64,000 nt of DNA from Mesostigma viride (GCA_009746045.1 RPFO01000299.1:706001-770000), one strand, 5' to 3'. Positions 19,965 to 32,680 are shown, counted from the first letter of the stretch. Notes: a model not told the origin generated them from the sequence alone. Numbers and translations are program-made.

Positions 19965-22087
19965 ATCCAAGTTGCCCAGCAGGACGATGCACCCCCGCAG
20001 TCGGTCACCACTAAGGTGGTTGTGGGGGAGGCGACGAGTCGAGCCCGTACCAACGATGAGGCAGGAGGAACCCGCGGCGCCAACAGTGTTGAGTCGGTCC
20101 AAGTGTCCACAGTGTCGGTTGCGGCAGGCCAGGTGCAGGATCGGCCCAATCAGGGGCGCGTGGCAGCAGTAGCCACGTCAGTGGACCGTGAGACGACTGC
20201 CAGTGGCTCATCGGTGGCCATTGCCGCGGTCTCCGCTTCGAGTGAGGCCTTACCAGCTAGCAATGCTGCAGTGCCCCCACCCGGGCCTGCGCGGCCGGTG
20301 TTTCCGTTGCTGGACAACGTCCGCTCCTTCGTGATTGATATCGACGTCGTCCCCCGCGCGTTCCTATTGGTGGACCCGCTGTACGAGCTGGCGCGGCGGC
20401 TGCCCGCGCTGCGCAACCTGCTGAGCTGGCGGGGCAGCTTGCTGGGGGGCGACATGCTCACCGACACGCGTTTCCTGTACGAGAACATGGGGCAGGTGTT
20501 CTTCATCGAGGCAAGAGGTGGGTTCCCATACTAGGGGGTATTGCAGGCATGGAATAGTAAATATAACATAGCAGAATAGTAGAGCAGAGATGGGATCTGA
20601 GGGTGCTCTGGTTTGGCAGTTTGGTCATAGATGTCTGGTTGTCTCATTGGTCCATGTGCGGTTGGCACCTTGTTTGGTAGTTGGTGCTTGCTTGACCATT
20701 TGCTTGGAGGCCTCATATTTTCATGTGCTCCCTGGGGTCGCACAAACTGTATGCAGGATCCCAAAGGTAGTGCCGGGATTTTCTTTTTTACATGCGTACC
20801 TACACAAGGTCGTAGTGCTCAAGCCATGTCCCAAGTTTCACATGGCAATACCAGGTTTCATAGGTGTGGGCCCTACAATGCCCATGCATGGATGTAGTCT
20901 GAAACAGGCAGGCAGGTCAGTTCAGCAGTGGGCAACTGGGTGATAATATTACTTTTCAGCATGCATGACTGTTTGGGTTATTATTTTGGCATTGTGATTT
21001 TCTGCATGTCCGCAACTTAACTGAGCTGTTGGAATACATGGTGGTGCAGGTGCACCTCAGTTGTGCACCCCGAGTAGGTGTCAGTTTACACGCACCGCCT
21101 GCAGGTTGTTTTCAAAACGATATGCCCCTTCTCAGGGATATGTGTTACATATCCTCCCCACGGAGGTCTGTTCTTAATTACTTAATGAATTAATTGTAAT
21201 TTTCTGTTAGAACTTTGTATTGCACTTACAACTGTGTGCGTGTGCACCCGTGTGGACATGGGAGGTTGTTGTCTTTAATCCGCCCGTCCACTTTTTAGTG
21301 AAATGGGACGTGCTCGTGTTGGACTGGTGTAATTGTGGTTCATATTGTGTGTTGGCATACAGGGTCTCGGGTGCGCGTCTCCAAGCTGACACCAGAGGAG
21401 GCCAATTCTGCACTTATCCTCAGCATCGACAAGTTCATTTCGGACCCGGTGAACATCCTGCAGGCTCTCATGGACCACAATCACATACGCTACGAACGTG
21501 ACCTCAGCTCGGCATTGCTGGCTGCCAAGTTTCGACAACGTGTGCACACAGAAAATACTATTAACCATAACTTTCATGCTGTAAGTACATTTAATTAGCA
21601 CGATTAAGGTTTTCACACATGGTTGTTGCTGTTCTTAGTACATGCGAGATACAAATATGTAAGAATTTTCAATCCTTTGCCCTTTCTAGGGTTGTCTTCA
21701 TGTACATGACTGATCATGCATGTCTGTCTTTTGTTTCCTGGAGGTCCAGCCTATCTAAACTGAGGCTAGCTTGCAACCAGTTGGATGGGTTGCATATATC
21801 AAATGTGTTATTCGCTACCCTGATATTCACAGTCTCCTTTCCCACACAGTGAAGTATGGTGTTGTTCTTAGTCAGTTGCATCGTTTTTCCCGTCTTTGTA
21901 CTTATCGTGTCAATTTCATCAAGACTCTTGTTGAACTCTTGCATTGTATGTTGGTCAAAGAATATGACCGAGGTACATTATGCTTCCTCAAGTCCGGTGT
22001 TTTTTGCAACGTCACCCACATCTGTTTGGTGCTGCCCCTTGGCACAAGCTCTACAAACAGGTCGTGGACCGGCTGGATCGCGTATAG
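19965..22087 (+). CDS. C-terminal exons of a probable class-3 lipase, 5' part missing
   Basis: An open exon from 19965 to 20517 ends at a GT donor. The next exon, 21363-21580, follows an AG acceptor; the joint is in phase and exon 2 ends at a strong GTAAGT donor. A short in-phase coding piece, 22010-22087 (RHPHLFGAAPWHKLYKQ to a TAG stop), would complete the gene, but the base pair before it is AA where AG is needed. Exon 1 carries VIDIDVVPRAF and exon 2 MDHNHIRYERDL. These resemble the catalytic Asp (DxVPR) and His (DHxxxxY) regions of plant class-3 lipases. The nucleophile GxSxG part is absent: upstream lies the palindrome cluster. This looks like a host gene cut by the cluster boundary, or a pseudogene. 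The family call is by motif only. Confidence 0.45.
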
Positions 22088-22426
22088 TATAGCAGCCGTT
22101 CCGAGTTTGCGGTGCCCACTGGATTCGTTGTCTTATAATCTTGAAGCTAGAATTACAGTATGGATGTACAATGGAAACCATAGAAAGTCGAAAGCCATAC
22201 AAGTCGTTTATAAGTGATGTTGTATAATTGGAAAAAGAATTGTTTGGTACAGGCTTATCAACTGTTGATATCAAAGATATTAAAGTAATTACATTCAGGT
22301 CTACAGTGAATGTAATTACTAATAGATCACGAACAATAAGTTGTTGTGATTATAGAATTACACGCCCTGATCAAGCATGCTGTTTCCGGCCCCACCGTCT
22401 AGGTCATCTAGTCGCTAGCTACACGT

Positions 22427-22592
22427 AAGCCAGCCATAATTTCAATGCACACGGATACACATTTCCATCACCATTCATCTTCATCATCCCAGGTGAACGA
22501 CTCGAACACGCGTCCGACAAGATAACGGCAGGCTCGCGCTACCATGGTCCGGATTCACCCGATTTCTGGCCTGCGCTGGTTGTCTCCTTGAT
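22427..22592. repeat. Dispersed repeat family C
   Basis: Begins GTAAGCCAGCCATAATTTC and ends GCGCTGGTTGTCTCCTTGATA. Other copies lie at 31504-31663 and, reversed, 48546-48676. A 21-bp terminal fragment occurs in the left viral TIR near 39090. Too short and variable to be coding. The interval 22592-22790 shows nothing further. Confidence 0.7.
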
Positions 22593-22795
22593 AGAATTAC
22601 CATCGCGTCACTAAAGTAACATGATGTCTTCTGGCATACATGGGCATTTGTTTCACGCCGCACATTTGAAAGTTATGTCCTCCGGATTTTTGCCTTTGCA
22701 CCGTGTGCAGTTCTCGAACGTTTGGGAACAGGGCATTTAATTAAATCAAATCACATTGGAACATATATATTTCCTATAGTCCTACATATATATTT

Positions 22796-22942
22796 CCTAT
22801 CGTCCTATAGTCAGCAAAATTGGTGCGAGAGGTCCCCAGTTCGATTCCGGTCGGATTCATTTGCAGATCGCGTTTTTCCGCGTTTTCCGCGGCCCGGTAC
22901 TGAACGCAAATGGTTTTCACCTTTGCGGAGTGCCTGATCAAA
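22796..22942 (+). repeat. SINE-like repeat with tRNA-type B-box
   Basis: Contains AGTTCGATTCC, ten of eleven bases of the Pol III B-box, preceded by GGTGCGAGAGGTCCCC. A tract with short palindromes (CGCGTTTTCCGCG) and GGTTTTCACCTTTGCGG follows. Near-identical copies lie at 35233-35340 and 35716-35850. It abuts the 3' end of a LINE-like copy. Confidence 0.6.
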
Positions 22943-22944
22943 TA

Positions 22945-24545
22945 TATATTTCCGTTGGGAGCACATGGATAGCACATATCCCTGAGAAGGGGCATATGAC
23001 TTTTCTTGGAGCCCTACTTCCTGCGCAAGGGTACCTGGTGTAGACTACATCAGTGATCCTCGCGAGCTGCTTGCGGCGTTTATCCCCTATGGGGAACAAC
23101 AGCAGAGAGCTTATCCACCCTAATCAAAGGTGAGGAGCACCGGGAGCCGGGCCAGCCTTGCCCCGCGCGCGGGGAAGGCATGCAGACAGTCGACATCCGC
23201 AGCTTACTCACCAGTGAGTGCCATGGGGGTAAGAATGTCGCGCGTAAACGCTCTTGCAAGAGACTCGGAGTCCTCACCTGCTGGCTGCCGGCTGGTCGAA
23301 GTGCTTGACGATGACGAACGTTATGGCTGCGCAGTGGCGATGTCGGCCTCCTCGCGGAGGTCGAGTGTTTGTTGCTTTAAAAAGCTGTGCCGCGACGGTC
23401 GGGAGCCCCGGTGGTGAGGTGGTACATGGTGCTTCAGCATGCATGTCCGCCCAGGTCTGGGTGGGAGGAGCTGCATCGTTGCAGCGCTGCGCAGATGCTG
23501 GCCGGGCGGCGATGTCCTTCACCGCCTGGGCGGTGAGGCCTGCGGTGTATGCAGGCACTCAATGGCGATGGCGTTGTCGTGGAGCCGCTTGCTTGTCGAT
23601 GTCGAGGAGCTGGGCGGTGATGGCGGCGCAGTGGATGCGGTGGTGGCCCGGTGGCGGTGGAGGCGAGGAGGGTGGAGGTCGAGGTGACGGTGGTGGAAAG
23701 ATGAGTGACGGAGCTCAGCCAGCGTGATGCCCATTGCTGCCACATCTGCAGCTAGCGATCAAGGGGAGTCACGTGCTGTTCGAGGGCCTCCTTAAGGAGG
23801 GAGCGGAAGGTGGGTACGGAAATCAGAAGGGGCCCAGACCTCGCCATCGACGAGCCCACTGCATGATGAGGACCTCGGGAGCACAGAATGAGGTGCTGGA
23901 GAGCTTTGGGGGCGGGGGCAACCGATCGAACAGAGACTGAGCTGGGGTTAAACCAGGTCAGTGCCGTCCGTGTCAGGATGCTCAAGGCGGTTGATGCTGT
24001 GGAGATGGAGGCACAGGTCGTAAAGCGAGGCGTAGTACGTCCCCGAAGACTGAAGAGGCAACTGCATGGTGCATATTGCACTTGCCGGGGCCATGTTGGT
24101 CAGTTGGTCCAGCACTTGGTGATCGTCGACTTTGACGGGTTGGAGCCGGTAGAAAGCGTGGTTCTATTGGGCCGGCGATATTCTGCTGGGCGAAGTATTG
24201 CATTTGGGATCAGGCGATGCCGGGGGCGAGCCTGGCCACAGGAGCCGAATTACTTGTGCACGCACTACCAACGCTTGCCGGATAGTGTCACTGCTGCCTG
24301 CATGCCAGGCAGGCCGGGCGGAGCTACAGCCGGAGCTGCAGGCGAATTTTCTTGGTTCGATCATCGCAGCCGATGGCCAGGCTGCGTTGCCTAGTAGTAG
24401 TCGAGCGTTTGCTTGTCATAATATTGCATGATAGCTTCGGGAAAATATATCAGCGTGTGCGTCTTAATAAGTAGAAAGACGAAGCGGTTGTGATACTCAC
24501 CGCCGAATTCGGTGCCCAAGCGTGAAATGTATGAGCTCCGCCGTC
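22945..24545 (-). mobile_element. LINE-like element, family A, decayed
   Basis: The minus strand carries the family 3' end (complement of CTCCGTTGGGAGTACATGTAGCACAT at 22945-23005). It also carries a GC-rich stretch encoding pieces of the ORF1p-like protein seen intact at 36810, including RLPRARGKAG-like and YASLYDLC-like segments, now split over several frames (about 23060-24090). The 5' region resembles 31110-31500. No reverse transcriptase is present. Confidence 0.55.
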
Positions 24546-24554
24546 AGCCGCCAT

Positions 24555-25390
24555 TAAACACGTGCTCCCGTTGGGGAGTCACGGAGCACCGAAGTGCTTT
24601 TAATCCCTGTGTGTGCACAACAGGAGAATTAAGGGCAGAGACCCCCAGTCTCCTTCATGCATGCCTAAAAGGCATGCCACAGCTGCATTCGGGCACGCTA
24701 GCTAAACGGCCGGACACGCTAACGATCCGGCAATCTGTGGGTGCAATAAGACCCATGTGAGCATGGCATAACAAGGAGCGTGGGCAAGTCATCGGATCTG
24801 ATCATAGCCAGGACGTAGCATGGCTGTACGAGGATGAAGCTAAGGCTATGGCTGGTTGTGTACCGTGCGTGAGCGCGGTACGTGACTAGGTATCGTGGCA
24901 ACGCTATAGGAAAACATTCTAAGCATGGCTGCCACAGCGGCAGTGACTACCAATGGATACAAGCTATAGGGCAGTATCATTAGGCAAGCTATTCTAGCCC
25001 GCTGGGGGCGTCCACATCTTGTGGTTGATCATCAGGCCCCCGCCCCTCCAGTGACACCTTGCATGGCCGCTTCCGGGGGTCCTGCTTGTGGCGGAGGTAT
25101 TCCGGCCACAGGTCGCGTTGCTGCTGCTGCTGAGCGGGGGTCAGGTCGTCGTCCAGCGTCCAGGTGAGGTCGTGCAATTACCGCTTGCGACGCGAGAGGA
25201 ACCGCTGCTTGTCCTCACGGTCCGAGGGGAAGGTGAGCAAGACTGGTGGGGGAGCCGCCTTATCCCGTGAGTGGGGAGGCGGTGGCACCCACGCAGTCAT
25301 GCAGCCGCCATGCATCACTACCTCGTGGCTCGTGGCTTCGTAGAAGCGACGACTGCACAGATGACGACGTATAAACATGGCATCGCTATC
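24555..25390 (-). mobile_element. LINE-like element, family B, 5'-truncated
   Basis: The minus strand encodes LHDLTWTLDDDLTPAQQQ and following residues, the C-terminal part of an ORF1p-like protein, then a ~500-bp 3' region ending at the GCTCCCGTTGGGGAGTCACGG block and an AT-rich tail. The same sequence, precisely delimited by target duplications, sits at 51661-52275. The reading frame here has small indels. Confidence 0.65.
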
Positions 25391-25454
25391 GTAATGATGA
25401 CTGACTAGCTAGACCTTTTCAGTGGTTCTCCATACTTGCGGGTATTTTCTTGCA

Positions 25455-25520
25455 CGAGCCACGAGCCACGAGCCATGTGCAACTGAGCCACGAGCCACGA
25501 GCCACGAGCCACGAGCGGAC
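25455..25520. repeat. (GAGCCAC)n short tandem repeat
   Basis: About eight copies of GAGCCAC in two runs separated by ATGTGCAACT. Confidence 0.85.
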
Positions 25521-25679
25521 ATGTCTGACGGCGGAGCTCACGGAACTTTTGCGTTGAAGCCCCAAATTTAGTCGGACTACTTGGATCAGATGCGTCTGCC
25601 GTCTTTTCAACCACCAAGCCTTAGCTTACCGACCAGCCAAGCCTTAGCTTAGCCCTTTCAAGAACAGCCATCATACCGC

Positions 25680-26055
25680 GCCAACATACACACCTAATCA
25701 CGTGCCGCCAACGCATGCACGGTACACAACCAGCCATAGCCTTAGCCTAGTCCTAGTACAGCCATGCTAGCTACGCCCTGGCTGGCTATGTTCAGATTAC
25801 TTGCCCACGCTACTTGTAATTATGCCACGCTTACATGGATCTTATAATTGCACCCACAGTTTGCCGGATCGTTAGCCTGTCCTTTTAGCTAGCGCGCCCG
25901 AATGCAGCTGTGGCATGCCTTTGCATGGCATGAAGGAGACTGCTGGGGGTCTCTGCCCTTTCTCCTGTAGTGCACACACATGGATTTAAAAAAGCACTTC
26001 GGTGCTCCGTGACTCCCCAAAGGGAGCACGTGTTTAATTAATTAATTAACTAATT
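25680..26055 (+). mobile_element. LINE family B 3' end with (TTAA)n tail
   Basis: The plus-strand copy of the family B 3' region ends AGCACGTGTTT followed by AATTAATTAATTAACT. A second, shorter copy follows directly (26070-26360). Fragments with the same tail block lie at 27290-27355 and 34795-34850. Confidence 0.65.
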
Positions 26056-26069
26056 AATTAATTGAACTG

Positions 26070-26360
26070 CCATGCTACGCCCTGGCTATGATCAGATTAC
26101 TAGCCCACGCTCCTTGTTATGATATGCTCACATGGGACTTATCAGGCACCCACAGAACTTGCCGGATCGTCTATCTATCGTGTCCGATTGCAGCGCTGTG
26201 GCATGGAGTGCCTCTGGCATGCATGAAGGAGAAAGGGGGTCTCTGCCCTTTCCGGCGTCCTGCATGTTGTGCATGCACATATACTACAGGGATTAAAAGT
26301 ACTTCGGTGCTACGTGACTCCCCAACGGGTGCACGAGTTTTAATAAATTAATCAATTTCA
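26070..26360 (+). mobile_element. Second LINE family B 3' end
   Basis: Repeats the CATGCTACGCCCTGGCTATG to GGTGCACGAGTTTTAAT segment of the preceding copy, in the same orientation. The stretch 26360-27290 is GC-rich with several overlapping open frames; I see no domain and annotate no gene there. Confidence 0.6.
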
Positions 26361-27289
26361 AGACGCATCTGCTAGTATAATCGGTTACGGCTGTAACTCG
26401 GTATTTACAGCCAATGCCACCATGAAACGCAGCCTCGACAAACAAATTGAGCTGCCACTGATGTCGACAGCAGCTCCTCCGACATCAATTCCTGCGGACG
26501 CCAACCAACCCTCGATCTCGCGCTAATCCCAGCCGTCTACCCCGGCCCCCGGTCTGCCTCCCTCGCGGCGCTTATTAATGCTCTACACCAAATTCGTCGC
26601 CCATAATTCCCATGGAAAACCCTAACTAACTTCCCATACCAAATGGGATGCCTGCCGCTTCGATCGGCGCCGGCCCGAGCGGGATTTTGCCTCTTGGAAA
26701 TCTTGCTTGACGCTCATGCACGAAGGAACAATGTGACGATGTCATCAAGTTCCTGGCCCGCGCGCCATATGACGAACTTTTTCTGCCTACTCCTGGCGAC
26801 AAGGTCACCAAGCCGGTGCAATTACTGCATGGGAATATGGCTGCTTCAAGAACCGGAGGCGTACTTGAAGGCAGTCATCATGTGCAGCTTAGTACCTGCG
26901 CTGCGGCGCCCAGGACTTCACCCAGATTGGCTACGCTGCATGGCCTCAGGAGCCGACTCCTTTACGAGCGCAGACGGGCAGCCCGACAGCAGCTACCTGC
27001 AGCATCCTCGCAGAGCGGCACCTCCCCATGCAGCATGCACGGACTCCATCCGAGCTGCAGTGGCGGAGCAGCTGGCGCCGATCAATGGCTGAGCAGCTAG
27101 TATAGCTAAACGCCGCCCTAGCTGAACCCGCCTAGCTGACGGCCCACTCTACACGTTCTCTCGGCCAAGCTAGCGCTAGGTCAACAACAAATTGAAGCTA
27201 GAGTCACACTTAAGCAAGCCAGCCTCAGTTTAAATATACTGCTACGCAAGAGCACATTGTCACCAAACCCAAAGTTTTCCGAGGCCACA

Positions 27290-27355
27290 TGCAGGGATTA
27301 TTAAAAGCACTTCGGTGCTCCGTGACTGCCCAACGGGAGCACGAGTTTAGTTAAT
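27290..27355 (+). mobile_element. LINE family B tail fragment
   Basis: Only the terminal block GCACTTCGGTGCTCCGTGAC...GAGTTTAGTTAATT remains. No supported gene lies between 27355 and 27690. Confidence 0.55.
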
Positions 27356-27679
27356 TTCCGAGGCCACAGCTCGGCCATGCATGCACTGTGACCTCCCGCC
27401 AGGTGGAAGGCCGCGAGTACGTCGGCCAAGGCACCTTGTTAACTTGAGGCAGTTGCTATACCAAGGTAGACTGTCGCCCTATAGCTGCATGCCATGCAGG
27501 CCGGCCAGTGACGCAGGTGACTCCCGGCCGAGATCGCCGAGCGAACGGCCACCCGATCGCCACCCAACCTGCTGGTACATAGGGCTAGCGATGACCCCTC
27601 CGGACTCGCGCCTCCTGGGCTGTCAGACCTGCTCTGATGCAAGAGCCAGGCAACCTCTACTACCACCACCGCCATCACC

Positions 27680-27765
27680 ATTAATTAATTAATTAAAATC
27701 ATAGCTCCGTGGGGAGCATATGTAACACATAGCCCTGAGAAAGGGGCATCTATGGGTTTGTAATA
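27680..27765 (-). mobile_element. LINE family A tail fragment
   Basis: (TTAA)n next to CTCCGTGGGGAGCATATGTAACACAT, the family A 3' end on the minus strand. Confidence 0.55.
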
Positions 27766-27937
27766 CAATCAGGGCGACAACCTGCAGGTGTAGGATGTAC
27801 AACTATCACCTGCTCTGGGTGCACTAGGTGCACCTGCACCTCCATGGTGGTTCATGCCTCCTAATCAAGCAGTTAATCCTCCCACGGTCCTAAATTTAGG
27901 ACTTTGTCCTAAATCGTCCTAGTGGTCACTAAAACCG

Positions 27938-28075
27938 AGGTACCGGGGGGGGGGGTCACTATATGGACCGTACCCCATGTCCACCGTACCCGGCATGATG
28001 TACCCGACCCGTGGTACCGGCACATGGTACCCGGATTCCGTACCCGGGTACCGGGAATAATGGCGGGAAAGTAGG
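27938..28075. repeat. GGTACC/GTACCC-rich low-complexity tract
   Basis: At least seven GTACC words within 140 bp, after a run of eleven Gs. The flanking palindrome CCTAAATTTAGG (27891) recurs at 29607, so 27890-29630 may be one insertion. Its interior shows no convincing gene, and a tRNA-like A-box (TAGCACAGCGG) at about 28274 is the only other signal I noted. Confidence 0.5.
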
Positions 28076-30389
28076 TACCTCGACCAAAAATATAACCGAT
28101 TTTGGAGCGAAAAAGTGGGTGCGGGAATGAAGTGAGGTGGATATGGCGACCTGACAATCGTGGCCGGCGTTTTCACGTGCGTTTATCATTTCGGGCGCCC
28201 AGTAGCAAAAACGAAAGGTTGTTAGTTATGCTTAAAGGCTGTGAATATTTTCTGCGCAAGTTTTTATGTGTAGCGCTGTAGCACAGCGGCACAACACAAA
28301 TGGGTCGCAGATCGCCTGCTCGCGGAGGGTCGATTTTGGCACAAACATGTTAGTGTATTAGCAATGGTGGTGCGAATCAAGCCAGGAAATTTTTGTGGAC
28401 GATTTTTATTATAGTCTGGAGTTTAGAAACGGAGTATTTGACATGGGAGCGCCTGGGCCGTGATATTCTTGCCCGATTTCCATTGTCGACCATGTTTTAG
28501 GGACGTTCAGGCTGGGCAGCGAGCGCACCTTATAGGTCTTCACTTTCGGTATTTCTTGGACCTAGAACGCAGCACAAGCGTGGTTTATATCATTGTCGAA
28601 CCGGTTGGCCAGCTTTGGTGCGCTCAGCTCTCGGAAAGCTGACCTCGCTGCGGATTTCAGCGACTTTTTTGCAACCATCTGGAATGAGGCGACGTAAGTA
28701 GCAGGTACGTGCCGGGTTGTCCTAGATCATGAGTGTAACTGGCAACGCTGTCGTGGTGTTTTGAGTCAGCCAGCTATGCCTAAAAAGAGGGGACGCTCTC
28801 TGTGCACATAACTGTCACACATAGTTGGTTTACGTCATACAATTTTTTACGTCTCTATCTTCGTCGTCCGCTGCAGCTACAACACACATGCGTAAGAGCA
28901 GTTTTACTCATGTGTTAGTTATAAACCATGGTCCTATGGCCTGCAGTCGTTCAGGGTGTTCTCAGACAGTATATACAGTATGGTTTACGTGTTACATGCA
29001 CCCTGAATTCGCTCACAAAGCGTTGCATGTTAGCACACCGTTGTTTTGTAACTTGATTTGGCTGCATTCATGTGTTAGTTGCAATGCAAATGCATTGTTT
29101 TTTCATCGCTGGGTGGTGGCCAGCATGTCCGTGATGTCAAAGAAGGTTTGGCATATGCTTAGAGAAAGTTTACCGCAAGGGGTGGGCCATGTTCAAGCCG
29201 GGCAACCTCAGCAACCATGCAACCGTATATTGCATTACCTGCACCACCTGTGACACCGTTAAGCACGCGTATATATAGAGGCAGCCACAGCAGGGTATGG
29301 CCTTGTTTTACGCTGCCCCGCCATCCCAAGGCCTCGTAGGGTCCCCTAGCGCTTGTAAGATGCTCAAGGGACCGTGTGGATAGCATGGTCATGCGTTGAC
29401 ACTAATTGGTCCTAATGGTCCTAAAACCCACATTTTGGCCAAATTCGCGCTTTGAGGTCTGGCAGGTGGCAGGGCCCATTCATGCACTAAATGTAATTAT
29501 TTGACCCCAGGTTTTTGATAGAAACTAAAAAAGTGTGTTATCTGTCATGGGCACGAATGCCAGGGTCAAATTTTAATGTTTGCATATATATATTTTAATT
29601 CCACTTGGTCCTAAATTTAGGACTTTTACTGGGAAGATGGACAACAGGCACCCAGGGGGGGCTTGAGGAGAGGGCCTAGAAGGCCTGCATGACATGGGGT
29701 GGAAGGTATGTGGCTAGGCTATAGCTAGGGTACACATGGCCTCTCAGCAGGGAGTAACTCCCTGCATGGGCAAAGCATGACTCGCCATCACCATGCACTG
29801 GCCATGCAAGCTCCAGCTAGGAGCTGTCCAGAAGACACGCGCCGCGAGGCCGCTGACCGCGACCGTCGCCGCTGCCGGGTCATCCTCAGCTAGACCGGAG
29901 GCGCTTCGACACATGCAGCCGGAGGAGACCGGGCCAGATCGACTCTCTTTCTCTCGACGACTCTTTCTCTCGACGAGCTGAAGAAACAACTCAGACTTGG
30001 CGTGCATGGAGCTGCCAGGTGCGACATGCACTGCAGCTGGGCGGCTACCGCGGCCGGCCTGCCCCATCCCGTACGGGACAAGGCTGCATGGGCCCCCTCC
30101 AGTGGTTCTCACCTTAATTCAGCGGCATCACAGCCCGAGTTCGGTTCCTCTCTCGCGGCAAGAGGCTGGTGAACACCTCGCCGCTTGACAACGACCTGGC
30201 GCCATGCAGCCCAGCAGCAGCAACGCCGCGATCAACGTCTGGTACGTGGCCCGACTATACATGATTTCGCCACAAGACCACTGAAAACCGAGAAGCCCCG
30301 GCCGGTAAGTGTACTGGCGGGGCGGGGACCTTTACGTCAACAAGAAACTGTGGACTGAGCCCCCCCGGGCTCCCCCGGGATAGAGCACT

Positions 30390-31500
30390 CAACTAGAGCA
30401 GCTCGGCCTCCTCGCGGAGGTCGAGCTTCTGCTGCTGCATGGACTGGAGAGCTCTGTGCTCAGGCATACATGTCCGCCCAGGTCTGGGTGGAGGGGGCAT
30501 CGCCAGCCAGGCCAGCGGGGGCTGGCTTGGCGGCAATGTCCTTCACCGCCAGGGCGGCGCGTGATGCCTGCGGTGTACGTTTGCAGGCATTCGATGGCGA
30601 TGGGCGTTGTCCTTGAGGCGCAATTGTCGATGTCACGGAGCTGGGCGGTGATGGCGTCGGTGGAGGCAGTGGGGGGGGGGGGGGGGAGGCGAGGAGGGTG
30701 GAGGTGGTGGTGGAAATGGTGGGGAGCTCAGCAGCCAGCGTGCGGCCCACAGCTTCCACATCTGCAGCTAGGGGCGTCACGTGCTGTGAGATGGCTTCTT
30801 GGAGGTGGAGGAGGAAGGCGGATTCGGTCAAGGGGGAGGGGACCCAGAGGTCGTCGGCAGAGCGCTGAAGCTAGGATGGTAAAGAGGGCGGCGAGCTGAA
30901 GGCGCGGTCGGGACCAGGTGGACAGGTAGTCAGGTCCGCGATGAGAAAACCGGCCTGGTCAGGTCCATTGCGGAGGCGACTATGGGCTTTGAGGCGCTGG
31001 CACAGGTCAAGGAGGGAGGCGTACGACCCATAAAACACGAGCTCCTGTATCTTGATGGGTGGCATGTCGAAATAGCTGGGCCTGTCGACGTCAAAGGTCG
31101 AAAATAACCTGTGAACGTCAAAGTCGCGCTCAGACCAGCTAGGTTCGGCTGGGCGGCTGCGTTTGGGCTCACTTGTGCAGGCGATGCAGAGGGCGAGGCA
31201 TTAAGCCCGGGAGGGTGCGGGGCGACCACCAGTGCACGACTAGTGTCACCGCTGCCTGCCGGACCTGAGGGCGAAGCTGCAGACGAATTTTCAGGGCTTG
31301 GCGCAGCCGCCAGGCTGCGTTGCGTCGAGGAGCCGGCTTGCTCGTCATGTATTGCGAAATAGCTTTGGAAAATTATATCAGCCTGTGCGTCTTAGATAGA
31401 CGAAGCGATTGTGATATTCACAGCCGAATTCGGTGCCCAAACATGAAAGTTATGAGCTCCGCCGTCAGCCATGGCTACCTCGTGGCTTTAGGCTATGACA
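30390..31500 (-). mobile_element. LINE-like element, family A, N-terminal half
   Basis: The minus strand starts MPPIKIQELVFYGSYASLLDLCQRL at about 31065 and continues through the Ala/Pro-rich middle of the ORF1p-like protein to the EEAEL region at 30400, with several frame breaks and a poly-G run at 30668-30685. The 5' leader (31110-31500) is shared with 24240-24545 and 49690-49950. The 3' half is absent. The interval 29640-30390 has overlapping GC-rich frames and nothing recognisable. Confidence 0.6.
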
Positions 31501-31503
31501 TCT

Positions 31504-31663
31504 TCACGTAAGCCAGCCATAATTTCAATGAACAAGGCTACACATTCCATCTCCTTTCGTATTCATCAGCCTGAACGACTCAAAACCGCGGGAAAGAGAA
31601 CGGCAGGCTCGAGCTACCATGGTCCGGATTCTGACGATTTCTGGCCTGCGCTGGTTGTCTCCT
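31504..31663. repeat. Dispersed repeat family C, second copy
   Basis: Same ends as 22427-22592, and again directly next to the 5' region of a LINE family A copy. The 31700-32330 stretch that follows has open frames on both strands without a recognisable domain. Confidence 0.65.
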
Positions 31664-32338
31664 TGATATTTATGGTCCCCAATCATCATTGGATTTTTAG
31701 CACATGCATAGGTATGCTTTCCAGAAAAGTGCACTCTAGGTGTGTCCTGTCCCCTTAAATGTTGAGCATCAGCATAACTTGCTCTCAATTTATTTGCAAA
31801 AGGTAACCTTCTACAGCTGGTGCAATTTTGCACCAGAAGAAATTTCATTAATCGCCAGATTAGCAGATTTACCCGTGGAAAACGGATTAATCAAAATCCA
31901 ATCGATTTCAGATACGGAGCTGAGAAGCAACGTTCCATATTCCAGGGACGCGCTTCCAGGCGCAGTATTGGAGGTGCCGACAAACGTTCTCGGAGTTGCT
32001 CGGACTTGACGGTCACGTTAAAAGCCAGGCCTTGATCGACCTAGCAAAGAATGTCCGGAAGACCGGAACATAAAAGAATAAGGGCATGGCCTAGTGAAAA
32101 CCCTAAACTTGCCACCTTGGATTATCTCAACAAAGTTCACAATTTTCATCCACCAGATGCTGTGGCGAACGTTGCCCACTTGGATCGGACGCAGCGCCAG
32201 GCCCATCTGACGCCGTGTCAGAGAAACAACGCTGTCGGCATTGCTGGACAACATCCAAATCTTTTGGGTCGAACGCTTCAGATTCGCGCACAGGATCATG
32301 GATGGCGCATCAGCGGAATCCAATGGGATACTCGATGA

Positions 32339-32680
32339 TTAGAACTCCGCTTTGCCGCACTTGGTGCACTTTCCAAACTTGTATGCGTGCTTTCCCCCAT
32401 CTTTGCAATCCCCTTTCCCGGCATTGGAGGGTTTGCCATAGCCCTCACCTTGCTGGCACTTCGAACACTTTCCGAATTTCCACGTGTGCGGACCGCCTTT
32501 GGGGCATTCACCGGAGGAGCTTTCCAAAGCATCACCGGCGCCGTGCTTGAATGTGGACACCTCGCCTGGCTGCCGCTTGGTCGGAGCCCCACCGGTGCTC
32601 AGAGGCTTGAGGCATTTCGGACACTCGTCTTTGCCATACTTGTCCACCCACCTATATCCACAGGTAGGACACTCCTTCAT
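32339..32680 (-). CDS. Zinc-ribbon repeat protein
   Basis: 113 residues from [11 protein letters not shown] (the frame is open 36 codons further upstream but without cysteines). Three cysteine-rich units are visible: CPTC..CPKC; C-x4[13 protein letters not shown]; C-x4[13 protein letters not shown]. The last two are clear internal repeats with the pattern H-x2-KFGKCxKC, likely zinc-binding. It is single-exon as read. Function unknown; it could be a nucleic-acid or protein adaptor. Confidence 0.65.
   Translation of the reverse strand: MKECPTCGYRWVDKYGKDECPKCLKPLSTGGAPTKRQPGEVSTFKHGAGDALESSSGECPKGGPHTWKFGKCSKCQQGEGYGKPSNAGKGDCKDGGKHAYKFGKCTKCGKAEF

Noticed and set aside
20590-20943. 117-residue open frame inside the lipase-like gene's first intron
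   Set aside because: It lies between matching donor and acceptor sites and has no domain.
26643-27100. Overlapping GC-rich frames suggesting a gene
   Set aside because: No frame dominates, there are no motifs, and GC-rich DNA is open in several frames by chance.
28255-28330. A tRNA gene
   Set aside because: An A-box-like TAGCACAGCGG is present, but the B-box is poor and no cloverleaf can be drawn.
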